Source: Candidatus Zixiibacteriota bacterium
GTDB lineage: Bacteria; Zixibacteria; MSB-5A5; GN15; JACZUZ01
Assembly (NCBI GenBank): GCA_022563625.1
Contig: JADFNA010000172.1
Coordinates: 1 to 5,075, forward strand
Direction: 5' to 3'
Length of the DNA stretch: 5,075 bases
Under the pieces are notes generated by a model. The model saw nothing but the letters and a program-made list of their open reading frames with translations. It was not told the DNA's origin and did not search any database. Of the stretch, positions 1 through 5,075 are shown piece by piece. Both the position numbers and the translations under genes were made by a program. Numbering within the stretch: position 1 is the stretch's first letter; every line of letters starts with the position of its first letter.

Positions 1-2
1 TG

Positions 3-545
3 TTTCGCGGCTTGACGGGTGATAATTGGAGCATCGGCGAGCCGGAGGAAACCCTGGAGAAACCGTGGCTGGCCGCGGTGGATGCCTTCGCCATCGGTGG
101 GGGTTGCCAGCTCCTGCTGGTGGTCGATTACGTCGTGGCCGAGGCGGGCGCCTATTGCAACTTGCCGGCTCGCAAGGAGGGCATCATTCCCGGCGCAGCC
201 AACCTGCGCCTGCCGCGATTCGTGGGGGAGCGCGCGGCGCGGGAGGGGATCTTGTTCGACAAAACCTTCTACGTGGATTCTCCCGAGGCGGCCGGGCTGA
301 TCAACGAGGTCGTGCCCCATGACCAGTTGATGAGCCGTTCGGAAGAGATCGCGACCCGGATCGCGGAAATGCCTCCCCTGGCGGTCCGCATGATGAAGGA
401 GTTCGCGATCAGGTTCCGGGATATCCCGGTGACCGAAGCCTGGCGCGTTCAGACCCTGGTTAACTCATTGCTCACCCAACTCACCACGGACGGTGACGAG
501 GGAAGGAAGGCCTTTTTGGAAAAACGGCCGGCACGTTTCCGGTGA
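3..545 (+). CDS. Enoyl-CoA hydratase/isomerase (crotonase) family protein, DpgC-like, 5'-truncated
   Basis: The reading frame is open from the left edge, so the start lies outside the window; 180 residues remain, roughly the C-terminal two-thirds of a crotonase. Seen: EKPWLAAVDAFAIGGGCQLL at residues 19-38 is the crotonase oxyanion-hole segment, and LPARKEGIIPGAANLRLPR follows at about 54-72. The C-terminal helices end in DEGRKAFLEKRPARF, a usual crotonase ending. Family knowledge: crotonases bind acyl-CoA thioesters in the cytoplasm, and hydratases use two glutamates. Here the first site reads GGGCQ instead of GGGCE, and the second, by alignment on the PGA motif, is alanine. The KEGIIPGAANLRL stretch resembles DpgC, the cofactor-free dioxygenase of dihydroxyphenylglycine synthesis, so a simple hydratase role is doubtful. 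An acyl-CoA dehydrogenase start follows 33 bases later, suggesting an acyl-CoA degradation operon. The family is secure; the exact reaction is not. Confidence 0.85.
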   Translation, partial: FRGLTGDNWSIGEPEETLEKPWLAAVDAFAIGGGCQLLLVVDYVVAEAGAYCNLPARKEGIIPGAANLRLPRFVGERAAREGILFDKTFYVDSPEAAGLINEVVPHDQLMSRSEEIATRIAEMPPLAVRMMKEFAIRFRDIPVTEAWRVQTLVNSLLTQLTTDGDEGRKAFLEKRPARFR

Positions 546-564
546 GAGGGACAGTTTCGTAACA

Positions 565-572
565 GAGGAGAG
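565..572 (+). promoter_or_regulatory. Ribosome binding site of the acyl-CoA dehydrogenase fragment
   Basis: The purine-rich GAGGAGAG contains AGGAG 8 bases before the ATG at 579. This spacing supports 579 as a true translation start, even though the gene is broken about 75 bases later. Confidence 0.7.
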
Positions 573-578
573 TTAGCG

Positions 579-806
579 ATGGCATGGGATTTCGAGACCG
601 AACCCGAGTTTCAACGAGAACTCGATTGGATGGATGCCTTCGTGCGCGACGAGGGCAACGACACCAAGATCATCAGCCTCGATTTGAGAACGGGCGAAGA
701 GCGCGTCGTTGTCGACACCGGCACGATTGATCTGTATACCGCTCTCCCCATCGCAATCGCCTCCGGCGAGACCAGACCGTCGCGGTCTATTATCCGGCCG
801 CGGTAA
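579..806 (+). CDS. Acyl-CoA dehydrogenase N-terminal fragment with a foreign in-frame tail
   Basis: The frame runs from ATG to TAA and encodes 75 residues, but only the first 25 or so (579-653) look genuine. MAWDFETEPEFQRELDWMDA followed by FVRDE matches the N-terminal helix of FAD-dependent acyl-CoA dehydrogenases, which are normally about 380-420 residues and usually continue with a valine-glutamate-proline segment. From about 654 the frame reads GNDTKIISLDLRTGEERVVV, which is not dehydrogenase-like but resembles a beta-propeller blade. From about 745 onward it is antisense to the glycosyltransferase gene on the other strand. I checked the other two plus frames after 653 and saw no dehydrogenase continuation, so a simple frameshift does not explain the break. 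The good ribosome site and the 33-base gap from the crotonase gene show the start belongs to the left-hand operon. No FAD-binding or catalytic residues remain, so the product would not be an active enzyme. Confidence 0.6.
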   Translation: MAWDFETEPEFQRELDWMDAFVRDEGNDTKIISLDLRTGEERVVVDTGTIDLYTALPIAIASGETRPSRSIIRPR

Positions 807-2017
807 GTGTAGCCCAGATAGCCGATATCCTCGGCGACTACAATATCACCCCCGCGCGCGTGTTCATTCAAGTACTCTCCAGCCCGCTTATGCTGGTTGA
901 GATATATCTCTGATTGCGCTTTGGTGAAAAGTCGAGTTCGTTCAACTCGGGCGCCCAGAAATGGCAGCGCCGTCAAAATTATTAGCGCGGCGCTCAACCA
1001 GACAATTCGCGGATACCCGGACAAATTCAGAGCCAGGCGCAGCGCTCCTGCGATTCCGGCGCCTATAAACAGCGCAAACAACGGACCCAGCGGGGCTTTG
1101 TACCAGAAAAACAGATTCACATCGGAGACAGCCAGCGCAGTGATCGTGATAGCCATGTACAGCGATTCCAGCCAGCCCCAAAAGCGCCGCATCAGCAAAT
1201 ACGCCAGACCCCACATCCAGCCAATCAGCGCTATCCAGCCAAAAACCGAATGCAACGAGAGCAGCCGGTAGAGCCTCTCAAGAAAACTCCCGCCGCTGAA
1301 TCCGGAATACAGCGCCAGCTTTGCTCCGATGGAATTGGGAATTGGCGAGCCGAAGAAGATCCAGGCGAAGATCAGCCAGGGAGTTACAATGGCGAAGATT
1401 ATCGCCGCCTCGACAATCACATCACGCAGTTTTCGCCGCTTGATCATGTATTTGAAAATGAACAGAAGCGCTATCAACAAAAGTCCCTCGGGGCGGACAA
1501 GAGCCAGAAGTCCGGCGCTGAGCGCCGACAGACGATAACGACCGATCATCACAAGATAGAAAAACAGTATCGCCCCCAGAGTGAACAGCGGAACTTCCAG
1601 ACCGGAAATATCTGACAAAATGGCATTTGGCCAGACGGCATACAACAATGGAGGCGCTATAGAAAACGCACCCAGTTTCAGTCGCAGAGAGAAGAAGTAT
1701 AGTGTCAGGCCCGTCAGGCCGGACGCCAGCAATCCCATAATGAGTGACACAAGAGGAATGGATAAGCCCACAATCGCAAACAGCGCAAGCAGGATGGTGT
1801 ACAGCGGGGTGGTGGTTCCCAACACATGCTCGCCGGAATTGTAGACAAACCCGAAGCCGGCAGCGATGTTTTCGGCATAGCGATAAGTTATCAGCGCATC
1901 GTCAACCGCCAGCGTGTCGATTGCCGCAGGACCTGCCAGCGCCACATACACGCGCACCCCGACAACAATCAGAAACATAAGCGCGGCGAACCGCCATACA
2001 CGGCTGGTATCGGTCAT
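611..2017 (-). CDS. GT-C type membrane glycosyltransferase (GT39/AftB-like), C-terminus lost at the junction
   Basis: The frame gives 468 residues, of which about 420 look authentic. Seen: an N-terminal membrane helix (about 8-28), then VDDALITYRYAENIAAGFGF at 38-57 and GEHVLGTTTPLYT at 62-74. The acidic DD pair, the YRYA motif and the GTT-P-L-T segment are hallmarks of polyprenyl-phosphate-dependent GT-C enzymes. SGLEVPLFTL (139-148) and ALVRPEGLL (172-180) are also family-like, with about ten hydrophobic segments in total. A soluble tail begins at about 360 with AEDIGYLGY and IIDRDGLVSPE. Such enzymes transfer sugars from lipid carriers outside the inner membrane to glycans or proteins; donor and acceptor cannot be read here. 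After residue 420 or so the sequence stops looking native, and the usual last segment (I estimate 50-100 residues) is missing. The ATG at 2017 lacks a clear ribosome site; it follows the symporter gene by 84 bases, suggesting cotranscription. Confidence 0.75.
   Translation of the reverse strand: MTDTSRVWRFAALMFLIVVGVRVYVALAGPAAIDTLAVDDALITYRYAENIAAGFGFVYNSGEHVLGTTTPLYTILLALFAIVGLSIPLVSLIMGLLASGLTGLTLYFFSLRLKLGAFSIAPPLLYAVWPNAILSDISGLEVPLFTLGAILFFYLVMIGRYRLSALSAGLLALVRPEGLLLIALLFIFKYMIKRRKLRDVIVEAAIIFAIVTPWLIFAWIFFGSPIPNSIGAKLALYSGFSGGSFLERLYRLLSLHSVFGWIALIGWMWGLAYLLMRRFWGWLESLYMAITITALAVSDVNLFFWYKAPLGPLFALFIGAGIAGALRLALNLSGYPRIVWLSAALIILTALPFLGARVERTRLFTKAQSEIYLNQHKRAGEYLNEHARGGDIVVAEDIGYLGYTYRGRIIDRDGLVSPEAIAMGRAVYRSIVPVSTTTRSSPVLKSRLMILVSLPSSRTKASIQSSSR
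654..757. other. Probable chimeric junction between unrelated sequences
   Basis: The plus-strand dehydrogenase loses family similarity at about 653. The minus-strand glycosyltransferase keeps convincing family sequence (GRIIDRDGLVSPEAIA) only down to about 752-757. Between them the plus frame reads like a TolB/WD40 propeller blade (KIISLDLRTGEERVV), while the minus frame reads as low-quality serine/threonine/arginine-rich sequence. The two flanks differ in GC content, gene orientation and gene type, and neither broken gene has a normal end. I infer an assembly or amplification chimera, possibly with a short third fragment. A real genomic rearrangement is less likely but cannot be excluded from the sequence alone. 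The exact breakpoints are uncertain by 10-30 bases. Confidence 0.6.
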
Positions 2018-2034
2018 CAGTTTGACTCGAAAGC

Positions 2035-2070
2035 GCCGAAGGGGCCGAAGGGGCCGGAAGGGCCGAAAGA
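2035..2070. repeat. Four-copy 9-base tandem repeat in the symporter-glycosyltransferase spacer
   Basis: Units of GCCGAAGGG lie head to tail at 2035-2043, 2044-2052, 2053-2061 (GCCGGAAGG) and 2062-2070 (GCCGAAAGA). The first two are identical and the last two are diverged. The array sits between the two minus-strand genes, 18 bases upstream of the glycosyltransferase ATG. It may be a slippage-prone microsatellite affecting spacing or mRNA folding near the start codon. No function can be assigned. Confidence 0.75.
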
Positions 2071-2078
2071 AACTATTT

Positions 2079-2094
2079 TCGCCACCGCTGGCGA
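2079..2094 (-). other. Small perfect hairpin just downstream of the symporter gene
   Basis: On the minus strand TCGCCA, a 4-base loop GCGG and TGGCGA form a perfect 6-base-pair stem, starting about 7 bases after the symporter stop codon. It is followed by AAAATAG rather than a run of T, so it is not a convincing intrinsic terminator. It could be a weak attenuator or an mRNA 3'-end stabiliser between two cotranscribed genes, or chance. Confidence 0.3.
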
Positions 2095-2101
2095 CACGGG
2101 T

Positions 2102-3523
2102 CTAGCGCACTGGCCGGTGTTTTCCTTCACCCAATTCCCGGAAATATTTCCTGCCCATTACCGCCACTACGCCGGAGAGCGCCATCAGGCCAATGATATT
2201 TGGCAGGGCCATCAGCGCATTGGCTACATCAGCAAAGTCCCAGATCAACTGCAAATTCACGGTGGCGCCGAGTAATGTCACTGCCAGGAATACGAATTTA
2301 TAGGGAAGCTTTGCTTTCTCGCCGCCAATATACTCAATGCCTTTTTCGCCGTAATATGACCAGGTCAGTATTGTCGAAAATCCAAACAGCAACACTCCGA
2401 GAGTCACCATAATCCGGCCAAAGCCGGGCAAGACATGTTCAAATGCGGCCGATGTCAGCGGGCTGGCGTTAAGCATCGATGTATTAACCTCCGGAGACCA
2501 GAGACCGGAACTGATAATCACCAGGGCTGTCATGGTGCAAATAATGAGTGTGTCGATGAACGGCTCAAGCATTGCCACCAGGCCTTCTTTGACCGGTTCA
2601 TCAACTTTCACGGCAGCATGCGCCATCGGCGATGACCCCAGGCCCGCTTCATTGGAAAACACACCGCGTTTCATCCCCCAGGTGAGCGCCATCCAAACGG
2701 TGAACCCGGCCGCGCCGCCGGTGGCGGCTGCGGGATTGAACGCGTATTCAAATATCAGCCCGAAACTCGGCAAGATATGTTCGGCGCTCATGAACAAAAC
2801 CGCCAGCGCCGAGCCGACATACACAATTGACATGAACGGCACGAGTTTTTCGGCGACTTTGCCGATTCGTTTAATTCCGCCGATAATCACCAGTCCGGCG
2901 AGAGCAGTGACGACAATGCCAACAATTAACCTGAGTGTTCCCTCAGAATCAGTTCCTGTTTTGTCCAGAATATCTACAATTGATGCGGCGATGGTGTTCG
3001 ACTGCACACCGTTACCGGCGCCCAGCGCTGCCAGGGCGGTACAGACGGCAAAGAATATCGCGAGCGGTTTCCATTTTTTACCAAGGCCTTTTTCGATGAA
3101 ATACATCGGCCCGCCCCTGACCGACCCGTTTTTGTCGATCACGCGATATTTCACGGCCAGAGTGCAGGAGCTAAACTTGATCGCCATTCCCAGAACGGCG
3201 CTGACCCACATCCAGAAAATCGCGCCGGGACCGCCAAAATATATTGCTGTCGCCACTCCGGCGATATTGCCAATGCCGACAGTGGCTGCCAGGGCCGCCG
3301 TTAACGCCTGAAAGTGGGTCAGCTCACCGGCGTCATCTTCTTTATCATACTTGCCGGAAATCAGAGCGCCGGAATGTCTCAATCCTCGAAACTGGACGAA
3401 CTTATTACGAATACTAAGTACAAGTCCGGCAGACATGATCAAGGCCACCATGGGGACGCCCCAGACCACAGAGGAAATGCTCGAAATAATAGCGCTTAGC
3501 TGGTCAACGAATGACGTTTCCAT
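2102..3523 (-). CDS. agcS: Sodium:alanine/glycine symporter, AgcS family
   Basis: This complete 473-residue protein matches the usual family length. It is an inner-membrane carrier that takes up alanine or glycine with sodium (sometimes proton), in the APC superfamily with a LeuT-like fold. Seen: hydrophobic segments throughout; the family signature HFQALTAALAATVGIGNIAG at 70-89 followed by VATAIYFGGPGAIFW; GGPMYFIEKGLG at 137-148; KRGVFSNEAGLGSSPMAHAA at 285-304, the second highly conserved block; and DFADVANALMALPNIIGLMA at 429-448 near the end. No frameshift or missing block is apparent. The ATG at 3523 is backed by a strong AAGGAG 9 bases upstream. The glycosyltransferase gene follows after 84 bases in the same direction. 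Alanine versus glycine preference and the coupling ion cannot be told from sequence alone. Confidence 0.96.
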   Translation of the reverse strand: METSFVDQLSAIISSISSVVWGVPMVALIMSAGLVLSIRNKFVQFRGLRHSGALISGKYDKEDDAGELTHFQALTAALAATVGIGNIAGVATAIYFGGPGAIFWMWVSAVLGMAIKFSSCTLAVKYRVIDKNGSVRGGPMYFIEKGLGKKWKPLAIFFAVCTALAALGAGNGVQSNTIAASIVDILDKTGTDSEGTLRLIVGIVVTALAGLVIIGGIKRIGKVAEKLVPFMSIVYVGSALAVLFMSAEHILPSFGLIFEYAFNPAAATGGAAGFTVWMALTWGMKRGVFSNEAGLGSSPMAHAAVKVDEPVKEGLVAMLEPFIDTLIICTMTALVIISSGLWSPEVNTSMLNASPLTSAAFEHVLPGFGRIMVTLGVLLFGFSTILTWSYYGEKGIEYIGGEKAKLPYKFVFLAVTLLGATVNLQLIWDFADVANALMALPNIIGLMALSGVVAVMGRKYFRELGEGKHRPVR

Positions 3524-3532
3524 GTTTAGTGG

Positions 3533-3538
3533 CTCCTT
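3533..3538 (-). promoter_or_regulatory. Ribosome binding site of the AgcS symporter gene
   Basis: AAGGAG on the minus strand, with a 9-base spacer to the ATG at 3523, is a near-ideal Shine-Dalgarno site and fixes the start choice. Confidence 0.8.
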
Positions 3539-3681
3539 AAGCTCAGCGAACGGAAGTTATGCTCTATTTTCTCAAGTTAAAAAGTTATTCTCTGGTTTAA
3601 AAAAGGGACAGGCGGAATACGGTCAGCCGGGAGAAAAGTAACCCATGCCATCCGGACTTACGCCGGGGCGATAGATAGCGA

Positions 3682-3687
3682 ATTATA
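3682..3687 (-). promoter_or_regulatory. Candidate -10 element for the symporter transcription unit
   Basis: A perfect TATAAT lies on the minus strand in the intergenic gap, about 160 bases upstream of the symporter ATG. The hexamer 17 bases further upstream (TTTCCT) is a poor -35 match, so the call rests on the -10 box alone. If it is real, the symporter mRNA has a 5' leader of roughly 150 bases. Confidence 0.3.
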
Positions 3688-3816
3688 TTCGGCTTGGCAA
3701 GGAAAGGAAACCGGGCGGGGGATATTGTTTAGGGACTTTGCCGGGCGCCGGTGTTGATCCAGAGGGCGGGCAAATAATTTTTCAGAAGACGATTATCATA
3801 AGTTTGTCACCGGCGA

Positions 3817-4539
3817 TCAATTCTCCGGAGCCCGGGCAAGTATCCAGATGGCGATTGAATCCATCCGGCCGGGAATAGTTGTAAATCTTATTCCCACGAA
3901 AGGCATTGGAGTGCCGCCTACTCCCAGCAGTCGTTGATAGACGACACTTCGTGCGGTGTCACCTTTCACGATTCCCCGACCAAAACTAAAGTTCCCTCCC
4001 TTTAAAAGACTGGTATATGTTCGCGCATCAAAGCCGCTGAAAAAGGTCGGCGCTCCGTGACAACTGGGGGTCCCGCAAGCTGATCGAATTATCGGCCCTA
4101 GATAATTGTCATAAGTGTGCGTGATAACTTCAATTGTGACAACTTCAGTCACTGTCACTGACGAATCATCAGTAACCGCAAATGTCACATTCACTATTCC
4201 CGCATCGGAAGGAGCGGGTTTCCAGGAAAAAGTCGCGGTACCGTCCAGGTTATCAGTAAATGTCGCCGAGTCGGGCTTGCTCATAATTGTGAACGTCGGT
4301 GTTGATTCGGCGTCTGCGGCTCTGATTGTTACATTTAGCGGATTATTGATTGCCACATACTGTTTGCCGATGGCGTTGAGTGTTGGCGGTTGATTGGCGC
4401 CACTTCCAGGTCCGACTGGGTCACCGCGGTCGGAGCAGGCCGGAATAAGAAAGATAGGCGCGGCAATCAGCGCCAGCGGCGCAAACAGGTTTGATCGGGT
4501 AGAAAGTATTTTCGCAAGCAATGCAGATTTACAAATCAC
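3817..4539 (-). CDS. Lipoprotein with Ig-like domain and CX4CH cytochrome c-like C-terminus
   Basis: This 240-residue protein is probably exported and lipid-anchored. Seen: a positively charged start, a hydrophobic stretch at about 18-33 and a lipobox-like LIPAC with the lipidated cysteine at 35. A short Asp/Gly/Pro-rich linker follows. Residues 50-139 begin NQPPTLNAIGKQYV and contain LDGTATFSWKPAPSDAG and VTFAVTDDS, the pattern of a putative Ig/cadherin-like (He_PIG-type) domain. Residues 146-240 resemble a small c-type cytochrome domain: SACGTPSCHG at 153-162 gives CX4CH (C155, C160, H161), and GGTPMPF at 208-214 offers Met212 as a possible distal ligand. CX4CH is a known haem-attachment variant, but haem binding here is inferred. 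The start is GTG at 4539, supported by an AAGAGGA ribosome site. The gene lies 26 bases after the barrel gene in the same direction, so a joint envelope or electron-transfer role is possible but unproven. Confidence 0.8.
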   Translation of the reverse strand: MICKSALLAKILSTRSNLFAPLALIAAPIFLIPACSDRGDPVGPGSGANQPPTLNAIGKQYVAINNPLNVTIRAADAESTPTFTIMSKPDSATFTDNLDGTATFSWKPAPSDAGIVNVTFAVTDDSSVTVTEVVTIEVITHTYDNYLGPIIRSACGTPSCHGAPTFFSGFDARTYTSLLKGGNFSFGRGIVKGDTARSVVYQRLLGVGGTPMPFVGIRFTTIPGRMDSIAIWILARAPEN

Positions 4540-4545
4540 GAACGG

Positions 4546-4552
4546 TCCTCTT
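4546..4552 (-). promoter_or_regulatory. Ribosome binding site deciding the lipoprotein GTG start
   Basis: The minus strand reads AAGAGGA, then 6 bases, then GTG. No ATG in this frame offers a better start before the signal peptide, so the site decides in favour of the GTG at 4539. Confidence 0.65.
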
Positions 4553-4565
4553 CAAACTCCCGCGC

Positions 4566-5075
4566 TCAGTAGGCCAGATGCACCCTAAGTTCAAACTCTT
4601 CCCGGCCATTAAGAGTTCCATCGGTATAGAAAGTAATTCCGGGATTGATCTCAACAAACGGCATCGGCCAAAATTCAATCGAGGCCCGGGTGAATGATTC
4701 GGCGCCGCTTTGTATTCGGCGGTCCGGGTCATAGAAATTGTAATCAATTTTGCCAAACAGTCCGGGGATAACCCTGATCGTCCCTCCAATATATATGGCA
4801 TAGCTGTCATTTGATTCGCCGATCAAATCACCCTCAAACAGCAGTGAATGTCCGCGATATCCCAGCCCGGCAAAGACCCCCTTGAGAGCGGCATTATTTC
4901 CATGCCCGCCGGTTTCCAGCTCTTCGGAGAACCTGGCCGAGAGACCCCCCATAATTCCAAATGTTCCGACATACCGCGCCCCGTACAGATTAGCAAAGTA
5001 CACGTTTTGTTCACCTGAGGAGAAATATGAAACAGATAGATTGGTGTTGCCAAGAGTGGTCCCGAATGATGCGCC
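4566..5075 (-). CDS. Putative outer-membrane beta-barrel protein, N-terminus outside the window
   Basis: The frame is open to the right edge, giving the last 169 residues of a longer protein. An internal GTG at 5003 is not a likely start, because protein-like sequence (GASFGTTLGNTNLSVSYFS) continues upstream of it. Seen: alternating polar and hydrophobic strands rich in Gly, Tyr and Phe, such as SYAIYIGGTIRV, GLFGKIDYNFYD, RASIEFWPMPFVEINPGITF and EFELRVHLAY. Short turns of Asn, Asp and Gly separate them. The chain ends in a strand with a terminal aromatic residue, as expected of a beta-signal recognised by the BAM complex. There are no CXXCH motifs or long hydrophobic helices. I cannot name a specific family; a porin-like or conduit barrel is possible. 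The lipoprotein gene follows after 26 bases, so the two are probably cotranscribed. Confidence 0.65.
   Translation of the reverse strand, partial: GASFGTTLGNTNLSVSYFSSGEQNVYFANLYGARYVGTFGIMGGLSARFSEELETGGHGNNAALKGVFAGLGYRGHSLLFEGDLIGESNDSYAIYIGGTIRVIPGLFGKIDYNFYDPDRRIQSGAESFTRASIEFWPMPFVEINPGITFYTDGTLNGREEFELRVHLAY

Larger units (their letters stand above)
3524..3816. other. Intergenic region between the lipoprotein and symporter genes
   Basis: This gap of about 290 bases has no convincing gene. It holds the symporter ribosome site and a candidate -10 box on the minus strand. I looked for an intrinsic terminator after the lipoprotein stop codon and for a glycine-type riboswitch before the symporter and saw neither. 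The GC-rich near-palindrome CCGGGCGCCGG at about 3741-3751 has no T tract beside it. Confidence 0.6.

Noticed and set aside
579..806. A genuine fusion of an acyl-CoA dehydrogenase helix to a propeller domain
   Set aside because: The tail is only about 50 residues, its last part is antisense to a glycosyltransferase, and one blade cannot fold alone; a chimera is simpler.
2035..2070. Collagen-like GPKGPEGPK reading of the tandem repeat on the plus strand
   Set aside because: It lies in a plus-strand frame antisense to the symporter and glycosyltransferase genes and comes only from the 9-base repeat; there is no start signal or other protein support.
2035..2094. Resemblance of the repeat (CCGAAGGGGC) to the glycine riboswitch core
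   Set aside because: The match is on the strand opposite to the genes and sits between genes rather than upstream of the symporter; the rest of the aptamer is not visible.
2079..2094. Intrinsic terminator after the symporter gene
   Set aside because: The stem is only 6 pairs and no T tract follows on the minus strand.
2532..3311. Long plus-strand open frame (259 codons) opposite the symporter gene
   Set aside because: The minus strand encodes a clear AgcS protein with conserved motifs; the plus frame is an antisense shadow of biased codon use.
3577..3651. A 24-codon minus-strand open frame from an ATG at 3651 to a TAA at 3577, inside the symporter leader
   Set aside because: It has no good ribosome site and the peptide shows no recognisable pattern; an open frame this short is expected by chance.

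Overview
This window looks bacterial and appears to join two unrelated pieces of DNA. Positions 1 to about 653 hold a plus-strand, high-GC stretch (about 65% GC on hand-counted sample lines). It carries the 3' end of a crotonase-fold gene and, 33 bases on, the start of an acyl-CoA dehydrogenase gene. This pairing is typical of an acyl-CoA degradation operon in an actinobacterium or proteobacterium. The dehydrogenase gene stops resembling its family after about 25 codons.

From about position 758 to 5075 the GC content is lower (about 50-55%) and every recognisable gene lies on the minus strand. In transcription order these are: a partial beta-barrel outer-membrane protein (running off the right edge); a lipoprotein with an Ig-like domain and a cytochrome c-like C-terminus, 26 bases downstream; a gap of about 290 bases that probably holds the next promoter; an AgcS-type sodium:amino acid symporter; an 84-base spacer with a small hairpin and a 9-base tandem repeat; and a GT-C membrane glycosyltransferase that loses its C-terminus at the junction. 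The barrel and the lipoprotein point to a double-membraned (Gram-negative type) organism. The style of these proteins would fit an FCB-group or Zixibacteria-like lineage, but that is only a guess.

The two blocks converge at about 650-760, where both genes are broken and neither has a natural end. The bridge between them reads, in the plus frame, like one blade of a TolB/WD40-type beta-propeller, so it may come from a third source. The simplest explanation is an assembly or amplification chimera rather than a biological fusion. Functions should therefore not be linked across this point.

Biologically, the right block gives a possible envelope pair (outer-membrane barrel plus haem-binding lipoprotein with a CX4CH motif) and a symporter-glycosyltransferase transcription unit. 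The left block gives a DpgC-like crotonase in which both classical hydratase glutamates appear to be replaced. I found no CRISPR array, tRNA, rRNA, insertion sequence or clear new defence or mobile system.
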